DNA of 64,000 nucleotides from an uncultured Pirellula sp. Its GTDB lineage: Bacteria; Planctomycetota; Planctomycetia; Pirellulales; Pirellulaceae. The notes under the pieces were generated by a model. It was not told the origin of the DNA. It saw only the letters and a list, made by a program, of their open reading frames with translations, and did no database searches. Position numbers and translations under genes: made by a program. Below, one piece after another: positions 36,501 through 44,471 of the stretch. The stretch's first letter is position 1, and every line of letters starts with the position of its first letter. The stretch lies in contig CAIOHR010000114.1 in assembly GCA_903858115.1 (NCBI GenBank), positions 227,520 to 291,519 on the forward strand, read 5' to 3'.

Positions 36501-36679
36501 CGAACTCGCCCGACCTGACCAGCGAAATCATGAATGCCATCATCGACGCGATGGATGTACAAGCCGACTTGAGTACAAAGGCGTTGAATTCGCCCGAGAT
36601 GCGAGAAGGCCTAAAGCGCATCATGCTCAATCAACTCGGTTTGTACGAAAAACTGCGAGACCGAGCGGCTGGTGCGTAG
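33506..36679 (+). CDS. hsdR: type I restriction enzyme, motor/nuclease subunit
   Basis: 1057 residues, full length. The N-terminal PD-(D/E)XK nuclease has IDLVLFLNGIPVATVEIKT. The SF2 motor has Walker A HSAGSGKT (about 307-314), a motif Ia region LVVSDRRVIDGQL, DEAHSSQ (motif II), VAFTATP (motif III) and TGFDQPLL (motif VI region). The helical C-terminus contacts the methylase. Translocates DNA and cleaves unmodified sites, with HsdM and HsdS. An insertion of about 20 residues (REPQCASGG...ASASPLTENE) lies between motifs I and Ia and is encoded by an inverted REP pair in frame. The frame is otherwise intact. Confidence 0.95.
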   Translation: MSLHNEIEFENDICDHLAAHGWLYAENDGANYDRQLALFPSDVIAWVQQTAPDAWKTLTKNHGTAAEATLLKRLRDSLNQSGTLHVIRNGFDVLGLQKPLRMAQFKPALAMNPDIMQRYAANRLRVVRQVRYSLLNENSIDLVLFLNGIPVATVEIKTDNTQSIDDAVYQYKKDRDPHPKGHAAEPLLKFPSGALVHFAVSSSRVKMTTKLAGLATHFLPFDLGDNGAAGNPLNPAGYRTSYLWEKVWDRDGWLEILGRYLVAAKDTKKQITKLIFPRYHQLDATRKLQRAVLSEGTGGKYLIQHSAGSGKTNSIAWSAHFLADLHYTREPQCASGGFGVPAASASPLTENEKVFDTVLVVSDRRVIDGQLQDAIDSFERTAGVVATIKGDQGSKSAELVEALSGDKKIVVCTIQTFPFALQAVRELAATQNKRFAVIADEAHSSQTGEAASKLKMILSPEEQKELEDGGAISTEDVLATQMASRAADTGITYVAFTATPKAKTLELFGRLPDPTQPAGPTNLPEPFHVYSMRQAIEEGFILDVLKNYTPYKLAFKLANGGKELNDTEVERSTAMKGLMNWVRLHPYNIAQKVQIVVEHFRETIAPLLDGKARAMVVTSSRVEAVRWQLAINKYIQEKGYPLRTLVAFSGEVNDKESGPDPFKETSSELNPDLKGRNIAEAFKDDMFQILLVANKFQTGFDQPLLCGMYVDKRLAGIQAVQTLSRLNRCYPGKDNTYVLDFVNEPSEVLDAFKTYFTTAQLSDVTDREIILTLRTKLDALGYYDEHEIDRVVNVVLDPNSKQKQLEAAITPVADRLLKKFAAAKEAHAAAIASKDDKAAQSAKDTMDALVLFSSDVSTYLRAYTFLSQIFDYGNTDFEKRAIFFKYLVKLLKFGREREGVDLSDVTLTHHKLSHRGERNLGLSDKDAPKLNPLTEIGSGTVREKQKAYLTEIISKLNEIYGTDTTDGDQLSHATTLNEKVLESTVLQKQATSNSKEQFANSPDLTSEIMNAIIDAMDVQADLSTKALNSPEMREGLKRIMLNQLGLYEKLRDRAAGA
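34491..34551. repeat. REP-like inverted pair g/h inside hsdR (34491-34517, 34525-34551)
   Basis: Unit g (GTGAGCCGCAATGCGC...) and unit h (ACCGGCGGCTAGCGCC...CTCAC) face each other with a 7-nt spacer, forming a 61-bp near-palindrome. It is in frame with hsdR and adds about 20 codons between helicase motifs I and Ia. Confidence 0.88.
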
Positions 36680-36705
36680 GGCAATTGAAACAGGTTATTG
36701 TTGAC

Positions 36706-36718
36706 AGGCTGGAAGCCT
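36706..36718. repeat. short AGGCT-GGA-AGCCT palindrome after hsdR
   Basis: Inverted repeat AGGCT GGA AGCCT followed by ATCCCAC. It resembles a dispersed palindromic element I associate with planctomycete genomes. It could also aid termination after hsdR. Confidence 0.3.
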
Positions 36719-36767
36719 ATCCCACTTTGTATGGAGTCGTGAAGAATTCGATGGAGCGGGGAGATTC

Positions 36768-36926
36768 ATGCTTCTCTTGACGCTGCTCATCGGTATGATG
36801 GCAGGCCTTGTTCAGGCGAACAACCAGCCGAACATCGTGGTTCTTAACGGACGCTCTCGGCCCATTGGATCGTCAGACGTACAGATCGACCGATGTTCGG
36901 ACACCTCCTATGCAACGAACGGTTGA
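36768..36926 (+). pseudogene. sulfatase N-terminal remnant
   Basis: ATG reads MLLLTLLIGMMAGLVQANNQPNIVVL, a signal peptide followed by the sulfatase first strand, then loses frame. In the next frame the sequence reads TDALGPLDRQTYRSTDVRTP, which corresponds to the sulfatase DDLG...DVRTPN segment. The cysteine motif and all the rest are missing. It lies directly upstream of the intact sulfatase gene and looks like the decayed start of a further family member. Confidence 0.65.
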
Positions 36927-36932
36927 GAGTGA

Positions 36933-38363
36933 ATGTATAACATGCAATCCACGACTCGCAAGAGTTTGGTGTCTTCCATTACACTGGGTGCGATGGTCTT
37001 GGTGACGTCGATCGTCGGTTTGGCAGCCGAAGGGGTATCACGTCCCAACGTATTGCTCATGATCGCCGACGATTTGTGTTGGCGAGATCTAGGCTATCAG
37101 GGGCATCCCGATGTCAGGACTCCGAACCTCGATCGATTTGCTTCGGAGGGGATGCGATTGCATGGCATGTTCAATCCCGCTGCGACTTGTTCGCCCACTC
37201 GCAATGCGTTGTACAGCGGTTTGCACTGCATTCGAAGTGGTGCTTTTCCGAATCATACGCGATTGTACGACGGGACCAAAAGTGTCTTCACTTATTTGAA
37301 AGAGATGGGCTATCGAGTCGCACTTCAGAACAAAGATCACGTTGGACCGAACACATCGTATCCTTTCGAGACCATCCAGGGCGCAGACGATTTGACCGTA
37401 ACCCGACAGTTCATGACTCGCGATAAAGAACAGCCATGGATGTTGTCTTACTGTTCGAATGATCCGCATTCGCCATGGAATCGCGGAGCCAAGGGAGCGT
37501 ACGATCCAGACAAAATCACGGTGCCACCCTACATGCACGACAATCGAGCTACTCGCAAGGAATTGGCGGACTATTTTGGTGAGATCACGAAGTTGGATGA
37601 ACAAGTTGGGGCACTATTGAAGCTGATCGATGAGTGCGGACAACGCGAGAATACGGTTGTTCTATTTCTTTCTGAGCAAGGTTGTTCGCTGCCCTACGGA
37701 GGAAAATGGTCTCTTTACGATACCGGTATTCGCACCTCGACTATTGTGCGCTGGCCGAACAAAATTAAGGCTGGCTCACAGTCGACGCAACTGTTGCAAT
37801 ACACGGACATTACACCAACCTTGATCGAGATCGCTGGTGGAGATCCAACCAAAGTGGACACAGGTTGCCCCGACGCCAACGGTAGTCGCGCGTTCGATGG
37901 AAAGAGTTTTGTATCGATCCTTCGGGGGGAAGATGGACGGATTCACGAACACGTATTTGCGCAACACACAACCGTGGGTGTGAATGGATTCCAGGAGCCT
38001 TACCCATCACGTATGGTTCGTGATACGCGATACAAACTGATACGCAATCTGGCACCTGAGAACGTATTCTCGATTGGAGGAATCCATAAAGGAGAACCCA
38101 TTCAATCCTGGATCGAAGATGCGAAGTCTGATCCAAAACTTGCGAAACGCGTGGATTGGCTTTTCCGCCGGCCGGGTGCGGAGCTATACGATTTGCAAGC
38201 AGATCCATTTGAGATGAACAATTTGGCGGACGATCCGCAATATGCTTCTATTCGCTCTGGACTACAATCCAAGCTGGACGCCTGGATGGCTCAGCAGGGG
38301 GACCGTGGGCTTGAAACGGAACTCCTCGCCAAGACTCGTCAAGGAAAGCCTGATAAACCCTAG
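36933..38363 (+). CDS. sulfatase (formylglycine type)
   Basis: 476 residues with a signal peptide (LVSSITLGAMVLVTSIVGLAAEG). First metal-binding motif NVLLMIADDLCWRDLG. The maturation motif is CSPTR (TCSPTRNALYSG), where Cys becomes formylglycine. LFLSEQGCS and the GGKWSLYDTGIR block match the C-terminal part of the active site. The C-terminal ELYDLQADPFEMNNLADDP is typical. Hydrolyses sulfate esters, probably of a sulfated polysaccharide, outside the cytoplasm. It needs a formylglycine-generating enzyme, not seen in the window. An ATG at 36942 is an alternative start. First of three sulfatases in the same orientation. Confidence 0.93.
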   Translation: MYNMQSTTRKSLVSSITLGAMVLVTSIVGLAAEGVSRPNVLLMIADDLCWRDLGYQGHPDVRTPNLDRFASEGMRLHGMFNPAATCSPTRNALYSGLHCIRSGAFPNHTRLYDGTKSVFTYLKEMGYRVALQNKDHVGPNTSYPFETIQGADDLTVTRQFMTRDKEQPWMLSYCSNDPHSPWNRGAKGAYDPDKITVPPYMHDNRATRKELADYFGEITKLDEQVGALLKLIDECGQRENTVVLFLSEQGCSLPYGGKWSLYDTGIRTSTIVRWPNKIKAGSQSTQLLQYTDITPTLIEIAGGDPTKVDTGCPDANGSRAFDGKSFVSILRGEDGRIHEHVFAQHTTVGVNGFQEPYPSRMVRDTRYKLIRNLAPENVFSIGGIHKGEPIQSWIEDAKSDPKLAKRVDWLFRRPGAELYDLQADPFEMNNLADDPQYASIRSGLQSKLDAWMAQQGDRGLETELLAKTRQGKPDKP

Positions 38364-38419
38364 GCGTAGCGGCTGGTGAAGTTAACTATAAACCTCTATC
38401 AATCCTTGAATGTACCTCG

Positions 38420-40132
38420 ATGAAATGTCTCTCCTCATGGTTGCTCGCGTGTTTCGTTGCATTGGCAAGCCATATTGGACTAAGTCATCTGCCGGTGAGT
38501 CACGTACGATGCCATGCTGCTGATCGACCTAACATTGTTGTCGTACTTGCGGACGATCTAGGGTACTCTGATCTAGGCTGCTATGGTGGCGAGATTTCTA
38601 CCCCTCATATCGACGCATTAGCCAAGGGTGGGGTCCGTTTCTCGCAAATGTATAACTCGGCCCGTTGCTGCCCGACGCGAGCCGCGTTGATGACAGGTTT
38701 GTATCCGACACAAGCAGGTATCGGTGACTTTACGTCCACAAAGCCGGTTGCGAATAAAGGCCCGGGCTACTTAGGACGCTTGCGAGAGGATTGTGCGACG
38801 ATGGCAGAGATACTCAAGCCGGCTTCTTACCGCAGCTTTTATGTTGGCAAATGGCATATGCATTCGCAAACCGGCCCGATCGATCGAGGCTTTGATGAGT
38901 TTTATGGTTATACAAACGATCACTCGCATGACCAATACGATCGGGATTACTATGAACGACTCCCCACAAACCATTCGGCAGAATTGGAGTATACCACGGA
39001 TCAGTACTACGCCACCGATGCCTTCAACGATTACGCCATCGAGTTCATTCGCCAAGGGCAAAAGAGTGGATCCCCTTGGTTAGTATTCTTGGCGCATTCT
39101 TCACCTCATTTTCCAGTGCAAGCGCCCGCAGATCGAGTCGACAAATACGAACAGTTGTACCTCAAGGGATGGGATAAACTGCGCGAAGAGCGTTTTGCCA
39201 GAATGAAAACGATCGGCTTGGCGACGGGCTCCGCATGGAAGCTAAGCCCTCGAAGCATCGTTCCTGTAGACACCCCCGAGATCGCCAATGGCTTTCCAGG
39301 AGAAGAGAACCCTGCTTGGGATTCGTTGCCGGAAGATCGACGACGAGATTTGGCTCGACGCATGGCTGTTTATGCCGCGATGGTCGAAGCGGTGGATCAA
39401 GGGGTTGGGCGCATCGTGGAGCATCTTCGGTCTACCGAGGATCTAGAGAACACGCTGATTCTGTTCACGAGCGATAACGGTGCCTGTTATGAATGGGGGC
39501 CGTTCGGATTTGATGGAACTTCGAGAAAGGGTGAGACCACGCTCTTTACAAAAGATCGACTTCGTGAGATCGGGGGCCCGGGGACTCATCATTCGTATGG
39601 CAGCGCCTGGGCAAACCTTTGCAACACGCCACTACGACTCTACAAACACTTTACACACGAGGGCGGTATCAACTCCCCCTTTATCGCGCATTGGCCTAGT
39701 GGCTTTGGTCCACGAGCGGATTTTGTGCATGATCCTGTGCATGTGATGGATGTCGTGCCGACCGTATTGGCCGCCGCCAATACATCGCCACTTTCGAAAC
39801 GAGGCGATGTTCCAGTACAACCGATCGAGGGAACGAATCTGCTTCCAGCGATACGAGGCGAGAAGATTCTTGAACGCGGAATCGGCTTTGATCATCAAGG
39901 GGCACATGCTTGGCGCAAGGGGGATTGGAAGATCGTATGGTCCAAACGCATGCCGACGGAGATTCGCTGGGAGCTCTATAACATCGCCGAAGATCGTTGC
40001 GAAATGAACGACTTGGCCTCTCGTTATCCGGACCGCGTCCAGGAAATGACGAAGGAATGGACAGCCTGGGCGCGACGTGTCGGTGTGATTTGGGAGCCAA
40101 AGAAGAATGGAACAACGGAATCGCCGCGATGA
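38420..40132 (+). CDS. arylsulfatase-type sulfatase
   Basis: 570 residues, signal peptide at the start (CLSSWLLACFVALASHIGLSHL). RPNIVVVLADDLGYSDLGCYGGEI is the first metal site. Maturation motif CCPTRAALMTG (Cys to formylglycine). YVGKWHMH carries the active-site Lys and His, and LFTSDNGACYEWGPF the Asp-Asn of the metal site. The layout with a long insertion before the C-terminal domain is that of arylsulfatase A/B-like enzymes. The stop overlaps the next sulfatase start (ATGA), so these two are translationally coupled. Confidence 0.94.
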   Translation: MKCLSSWLLACFVALASHIGLSHLPVSHVRCHAADRPNIVVVLADDLGYSDLGCYGGEISTPHIDALAKGGVRFSQMYNSARCCPTRAALMTGLYPTQAGIGDFTSTKPVANKGPGYLGRLREDCATMAEILKPASYRSFYVGKWHMHSQTGPIDRGFDEFYGYTNDHSHDQYDRDYYERLPTNHSAELEYTTDQYYATDAFNDYAIEFIRQGQKSGSPWLVFLAHSSPHFPVQAPADRVDKYEQLYLKGWDKLREERFARMKTIGLATGSAWKLSPRSIVPVDTPEIANGFPGEENPAWDSLPEDRRRDLARRMAVYAAMVEAVDQGVGRIVEHLRSTEDLENTLILFTSDNGACYEWGPFGFDGTSRKGETTLFTKDRLREIGGPGTHHSYGSAWANLCNTPLRLYKHFTHEGGINSPFIAHWPSGFGPRADFVHDPVHVMDVVPTVLAAANTSPLSKRGDVPVQPIEGTNLLPAIRGEKILERGIGFDHQGAHAWRKGDWKIVWSKRMPTEIRWELYNIAEDRCEMNDLASRYPDRVQEMTKEWTAWARRVGVIWEPKKNGTTESPR

Positions 40133-41862
40133 AGTTTTTGATCCTGTTATTAGCGATTTTCGTTCTCTCGTCTCATGTTTTGGTGGCTGCACCAGGCGAA
40201 GCCTCTCCCCCTAACGTTCTATTCATTGCGATGGATGATCTCAATGATTGGATCGGCTGTATGGGTGGTCATCCACAAACGATAACACCGAATCTGGATC
40301 GTTTGGCTGCGAGCGGCATTTTGTTTACGAATGCGCATTGCCCAGCACCTGCATGCAACCCTTCGCGTTCTGCGATCTTCACAGGGCGAGCCCCTCCTCG
40401 GTCTGGTTTGTATGACAATCTTCAAAAGATGCGCGAGGTGATGCCGACGGAGAAGATCATCCCTCAGTTTTTGCGTGACCATGGTTACCATGCAGCAGGC
40501 TCGGGGAAGATGTTGCATTACTTCATCGATGCTAAATCATGGAATGAATACTTTCCAAAGGCAGCATCAGAGAATCCGTTTCCAGAAACATTTCATCCCC
40601 AAAAACGTCCTGTCAGCTTGGAACGTGGTGGTCCATGGCAATATGTGGAAACGGACTGGGCCGCACTCGATGTCACGGATGAAGAATTCGGCGGCGATTG
40701 GTCTGTTAGCCAGTGGATCGGTGAACAGCTCGGGAAGACGCCTGAAAAACCATTCTTCTTGGCATGTGGCTTCTATCGACCACACGAACCATGGTTTGTG
40801 CCTAAAAAATACTTCGAGCCTTTTCCGCTCGATTCGATTCAGCTTCCTCCTGGCTACCAAGAGAACGATTTAGATGACGTTCCGGAGTCGGGTCAAAGAT
40901 TGGCTCGAAACAAATACTTTGCCCATATTCAGCAGCAAGGGCAATGGAAGCAAGGAATACAGGGGTATCTAGCTTCGATTCACTTTGCCGATGCGATGTT
41001 GGGGCGAGTGCTCGACGCATTGGAGTCAGGGCCGAATGCCAAGAGCACGATTGTGGTACTTTGGTCCGACCATGGCTGGCAACTCGGTGAGAAAGAGCAC
41101 TGGCAAAAATTTACACCTTGGCGTGCCGTGACTCGCGTACCTCTCATGGTTCGTGTTCCCAAGGATGCGAGTGTTGCACTCCCGGACGGTACGCATGCGG
41201 GATCGGTTTGCGATGCCCCTGTGAATCTGTTGAGCTTGTTTCCAACGTTGCTAGATTTGTGCAAGTTACCTGCAAATCCCAACTGCGACGGACCAAGCTT
41301 ATTGCCCTTACTGAAAGATCCCGTGGCAACAAACTGGAACCACGATTCGATTACGTACATGGGCCAGCCTGGATCTTATGCCATGAGTGGCCGTTCACAT
41401 CGTTACATTCACTATGCCGACGGCAGTGAAGAGTTGTATGACATCGATCACGATCCATACGAGTGGACGAATCTTGCAACGTTGCCCGAGTCGCTTGAAA
41501 GATTGGCCGTGTTTCGAAACAAGGCTCCGAAAGAATTTGTTCAGCGAATCGAACCGACGGTAGACTCACTGGTAAAGCTAACGTGGTATCCCTTTGAAGG
41601 TGGAGCTGTTCCACCCTCCAAACCAGATGGCAATCCATTTTCAGTACATTTCATCAACCAGCGGCAGCAATCGGTCGAGTTGTTTTGGATGAGCCCTGAG
41701 GGGCAAGCGAAGTCTTTTGGTTCGATCGCCCCCGGTAAAACAAAGTCACAACAAACGCGTCCCGGCGCGGTTTGGAGAATAGGCAATCCAGACACGGATC
41801 AAACGCTTGGCCATTTCCTTATCGGCGATCGAACCGCTCAAGCGGTTATCCCACCCCCGTAG
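40129..41862 (+). CDS. sulfatase of iduronate-2-sulfatase type with VHL-beta-like tail
   Basis: 577 residues from ATG 40129, which overlaps the previous stop and begins a signal peptide MKFLILLLAIFVLSSHVLVAA. PPNVLFIAMDDLNDWIGCMGGHPQTITPNLDRLA and CNPSRSAIFTG (formylglycine motif) match iduronate-2-sulfatase-like enzymes, with GSGKMLHY and WSDHGWQLGEKEHW. The last ~85 residues after the sulfatase domain form an extra beta unit (VHFINQRQQSVELFWMSPEGQ...FGSIAPGKTKSQQTRPGAVWRI) resembling the VHL beta domain, a peptide-binding fold. The longer open frame upstream (from 39997) lies inside the previous gene and is not the start. Confidence 0.92.
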   Translation: MKFLILLLAIFVLSSHVLVAAPGEASPPNVLFIAMDDLNDWIGCMGGHPQTITPNLDRLAASGILFTNAHCPAPACNPSRSAIFTGRAPPRSGLYDNLQKMREVMPTEKIIPQFLRDHGYHAAGSGKMLHYFIDAKSWNEYFPKAASENPFPETFHPQKRPVSLERGGPWQYVETDWAALDVTDEEFGGDWSVSQWIGEQLGKTPEKPFFLACGFYRPHEPWFVPKKYFEPFPLDSIQLPPGYQENDLDDVPESGQRLARNKYFAHIQQQGQWKQGIQGYLASIHFADAMLGRVLDALESGPNAKSTIVVLWSDHGWQLGEKEHWQKFTPWRAVTRVPLMVRVPKDASVALPDGTHAGSVCDAPVNLLSLFPTLLDLCKLPANPNCDGPSLLPLLKDPVATNWNHDSITYMGQPGSYAMSGRSHRYIHYADGSEELYDIDHDPYEWTNLATLPESLERLAVFRNKAPKEFVQRIEPTVDSLVKLTWYPFEGGAVPPSKPDGNPFSVHFINQRQQSVELFWMSPEGQAKSFGSIAPGKTKSQQTRPGAVWRIGNPDTDQTLGHFLIGDRTAQAVIPPP

Positions 41863-41866
41863 TGGC

Positions 41867-41888
41867 GGGCTGGCAACGACTCCAGCCC
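41867..41888. terminator. hairpin between convergent sulfatase and SDR genes
   Basis: GGGCTGG, 8-nt loop, CCAGCCC, starting 4 bp after the sulfatase stop and 30 bp from the end of the convergent SDR gene. Perfect 7-bp GC-rich stem, no clear T-run. Candidate bidirectional terminator. Confidence 0.45.
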
Positions 41889-41917
41889 ATGACAACGGTG
41901 GATTGTGGCGCGCGTTG

Positions 41918-42724
41918 TCATTCGGCCGTTGATTGGCAACGGGTGGAAAGTTGCATGCTCTGCCAACCACCGTTGACTGCAAGGGTTTGGCCGTTGATAA
42001 ACTCTAGTTCTTTCGAGCACAATGCTACGATCGTGTTCGCTACATCTTGAGGCGTTCCCCATCGATTTAGCATGGACTCTCCGATAGCACGTGCCTGCCA
42101 TGGAGAAGAGACATGACTTCCCCATTCCGTTTGAATCCAGCCTGGGGCAATGCAGTTAACTCGTACCTTCGGGGCGAACGTCTTCGCTAGACTTTTTGAA
42201 AAAGCGGTGATCGCGGCCTTCACAGCGCAGAAATATTGCCCGCTGTCCCCCTCCATTCCCTGCTCGCATTGATCCCATCCGATATGGATGATCGATGGCA
42301 ATTGCGGCCTCACTGGCTGGCATTGCATACGTTGGGCCACCCACCGACTCAGTCGCATGGTTGCGGCGACATCCAATTTCCACAAGGCATCGAGCTTTTG
42401 TGAAAACGATCGTTGTCGAGCATCACCCGTCAAAACATCTGCACCCGCAGCATTCACCCAGGCGTCCACGTAGCCAAACTGAGCAAACGCACATTCCATC
42501 ATCGCACGTGCGCTATCCGAGCAGGTCAGATCGACAACATGAAGTAAGCACGCACCTACAACATCGGTGCTGCGTGTTGTTAGGCTGCAGCTTTCGCAAA
42601 GGCCTGGAAGATTGGAATTGCCGTGCAATTGAACGAATGCATTTTTTTGAGCGAATGCGATTGCTGTTGCGCGCCCAATGCCTGACGAGGAGCCTGTGAC
42701 AACAGCAACAAACGGAGTGTCCAT
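41918..42724 (-). CDS. short-chain dehydrogenase/reductase
   Basis: 268 residues. Cofactor loop TGSSSGIGRATAIAF at 10-24, NAAGADV (the NAG-type motif), and the active-site YxxxK in GQYFCAVKAAI. Ends with INGQTLAVNGGW, typical of classical SDRs. NAD(P)-dependent oxidoreductase of unknown substrate. The start lies 3 bp after the diadenylate cyclase stop, so it is the second gene of a two-gene operon. The catalytic Ser before the Tyr is not obvious (IIHIGWDQCEQG), so activity may be altered. Confidence 0.87.
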   Translation of the reverse strand: MDTPFVAVVTGSSSGIGRATAIAFAQKNAFVQLHGNSNLPGLCESCSLTTRSTDVVGACLLHVVDLTCSDSARAMMECAFAQFGYVDAWVNAAGADVLTGDARQRSFSQKLDALWKLDVAATMRLSRWVAQRMQCQPVRPQLPSIIHIGWDQCEQGMEGDSGQYFCAVKAAITAFSKSLAKTFAPKVRVNCIAPGWIQTEWGSHVSSPWQARAIGESMLNRWGTPQDVANTIVALCSKELEFINGQTLAVNGGWQSMQLSTRCQSTAE

Positions 42725-42727
42725 AGG

Positions 42728-43672
42728 TTAGTCGTCGCCTTCCGTGGCGGGCGACTCGTAATTGAACTCTTGCCATTTCACTGCTTGGTCCATCGGCTCG
42801 ATTCGAAGAACCAAGGCACCGTTTTGAAAAACTCGCACGGTTCCGCTCGATTGACTGACGACGATGGCGATCGCTTTGGTCCTTTGAGAGATTGCCGCCC
42901 CTGCCCAATGGCGCGACCCGAGCCCTTTGGAAAGCTGGAGATTCTCGTGCATCACCTCCACGATCTGACGCGATCGTTCGACGACGGCATCTGGAGCGAC
43001 AACAAATGCGCCATCCATTTGTGCAATCTCTTTCACATCTTCACGAACACGAGGATCGTGTAGATTGCGATGTTTGCGACTGTATCCTTTCAGGGGATCA
43101 AAGCCGCTATCTTTGCAATGCTGAAGCACTTTGCGGGTGTCACCCACAATGAACATCGTGCCGACTTTTTTCCCTTCGCGACCTTCGCGGCCGATTTGAA
43201 CCGCAAGATCGATGACAATCTTCAGATTATTGAGAGGGACCGAGCTCTCGAGGCGTTGAAGATCACGACTCGTGAATCGGCGCATTCGCTCGTCGAGGCG
43301 AATGATCGAAATGGAGTCCGCTCGATTGACTTCAAATCCACAATAGACGGCGATCACGTCGCAGTGGCTAGCCAAAAGCTCGTCCGCCACGGATTCGATC
43401 AACGCGTGCTGGAGTCGTTCCAGCAAAGGCGAATCTTCTTTGTTGAGGACGATTGGGGTTAGGCCGTGCTTTTCTGCGTCGGCCAAATCCTCTAGTTTGT
43501 CGGCCGCCACTAAAATTCTCTTGATCTCGGCAGGGATTAATTCTCGCAAACGCTCCCAATCCGTGGCGCTATCTAACAGGAAAAGCACAGCATCAGCCTT
43601 GACCGCACAGGCTAGCCTGCCGGCGGCTTCGGTAACGCTTGCAAATTCCCGCGTAAATTTCTGAATGGTCAT
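42728..43672 (-). CDS. diadenylate cyclase, DacZ-like architecture
   Basis: 314 residues from ATG 43672 (MTIQKFTREFASV). The C-terminal DisA_N domain has the paired motifs DGAFVVAPDAVV and GSRHWAGAAIS (DGA and G-T/S-RH motifs, which bind ATP), then AIVVSQSSGTVRVFQNG. The product would be cyclic di-AMP. The first ~130 residues (ADAVLFLLDSATDWERL, RILVAADKLEDLADAEKHGL, DVIAVYCGFE) look like a pyruvate-kinase C-terminal-type alpha/beta domain. That arrangement is known from archaeal DacZ and some bacteria, in contrast to membrane CdaA or DisA. No transmembrane segments. Operon with an SDR. Confidence 0.85.
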   Translation of the reverse strand: MTIQKFTREFASVTEAAGRLACAVKADAVLFLLDSATDWERLRELIPAEIKRILVAADKLEDLADAEKHGLTPIVLNKEDSPLLERLQHALIESVADELLASHCDVIAVYCGFEVNRADSISIIRLDERMRRFTSRDLQRLESSVPLNNLKIVIDLAVQIGREGREGKKVGTMFIVGDTRKVLQHCKDSGFDPLKGYSRKHRNLHDPRVREDVKEIAQMDGAFVVAPDAVVERSRQIVEVMHENLQLSKGLGSRHWAGAAISQRTKAIAIVVSQSSGTVRVFQNGALVLRIEPMDQAVKWQEFNYESPATEGDD

Positions 43673-43790
43673 TCCGTTCCGTCTTGCGGGCATTTAGAGA
43701 GGAAAGCAGTGTCCTACGAAGCGACTCGCAGGGACGTTCAAGTGTAATTTCCCAATGTTTTTTGAGCAATCGGGTCAAACAGGCTGATTT

Positions 43791-43824
43791 TTGACATTGC
43801 GACCACCGATTGCATCGTTATACT
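43791..43824 (+). promoter_or_regulatory. candidate promoter for rpmB
   Basis: TATACT at 43819-43824 could be a -10 box, with TTGCGA at 43797-43802 spaced 16 bp. A perfect TTGACA at 43791-43796 is 22 bp away, which is too far. It lies 67 bp before the rpmB ATG, between divergent genes. Confidence 0.4.
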
Positions 43825-43890
43825 CCGGGGCCCGCTACGTATCGGAACTAGGCGGGATTCCATAACTTTTATCGTTGGTTCAGGTGGATC

Positions 43891-44151
43891 ATGTCCAAGG
43901 CTTGCGAAGTCTGCGGCAAATCAGCATCGGTTGGAAATTCGGTCGAGACTCGTGGTAAAGCAAAGTACCTCGGCGGCGTTGGTACCAAAGTGACCGGTAT
44001 CACCAAGCGACGTTTCACTCCAAACCTCCAATCCATCAAAGCTTCCCTACCAAACGGTGAAGTCCGAACCATGCGTGTCTGCGTTCAATGCATCCGCAGC
44101 GGACGCATTCGAAAGGCTGTCAAAAACAAGCCCTTCGCGATTCCAAGCTAA
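43891..44151 (+). CDS. rpmB: 50S ribosomal protein L28
   Basis: 86 residues. KACEVCGKSASVGNSV at the start, KRRFTPNLQ in the middle and RVCVQCIRSGRI towards the end. The pairs CxxC and CxxC suggest the zinc-binding form of L28. Small, basic, normal length. Followed after 23 bp by gatC in the same direction. Confidence 0.95.
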   Translation: MSKACEVCGKSASVGNSVETRGKAKYLGGVGTKVTGITKRRFTPNLQSIKASLPNGEVRTMRVCVQCIRSGRIRKAVKNKPFAIPS

Positions 44152-44174
44152 GTTCCTTCGGCACGAAAGTGTGA

Positions 44175-44468
44175 GTGCCGGTGTCGCTAACTCTCGACGA
44201 CGTCAAAAGAATAGCTAATCTTGCTCGGCTCTCCTTTACCGAGGAAGAGCTTGTGGAAATTACTAAGCAGCTAGGTAATGTCGTAGAATTAGTAACTGAG
44301 CTTTCTCAGGTGGATACTGACGGGGTCAGCCCTATGGTACACGCAATCGAGATTGAAAATGTTTTGGTCGAGGATCTAGTATTTGCTTCTCTTCCGCGAG
44401 AGGAAGCTTTAAAAAACGCACCTTCTTCCGACGACGAGTGCTTTCGCGTCCCAGCGGTATTGGGGTGA
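44175..44468 (+). CDS. gatC: aspartyl/glutamyl-tRNA amidotransferase subunit C
   Basis: 97 residues with a GTG start. LTLDDVKRIANLARLSFTEEELVEITKQLGNVVELVTEL is the GatC signature helix pair, followed by VDTDGVSPMVHAI and the end REEALKNAPSSDDECFRVPAVLG. GatC stabilises the GatCAB complex that amidates Glu-tRNA(Gln) or Asp-tRNA(Asn). gatA and gatB are not in the visible neighbourhood. An in-frame GTG two codons later is also possible. Confidence 0.95.
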   Translation: MPVSLTLDDVKRIANLARLSFTEEELVEITKQLGNVVELVTELSQVDTDGVSPMVHAIEIENVLVEDLVFASLPREEALKNAPSSDDECFRVPAVLG

Positions 44469-44471
44469 TTT

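Noticed and set aside
43791..43796. TTGACA as -35 of the rpmB promoter
   Set aside because: Spacing to TATACT is 22 bp, too long; TTGCGA at 16 bp is preferred.
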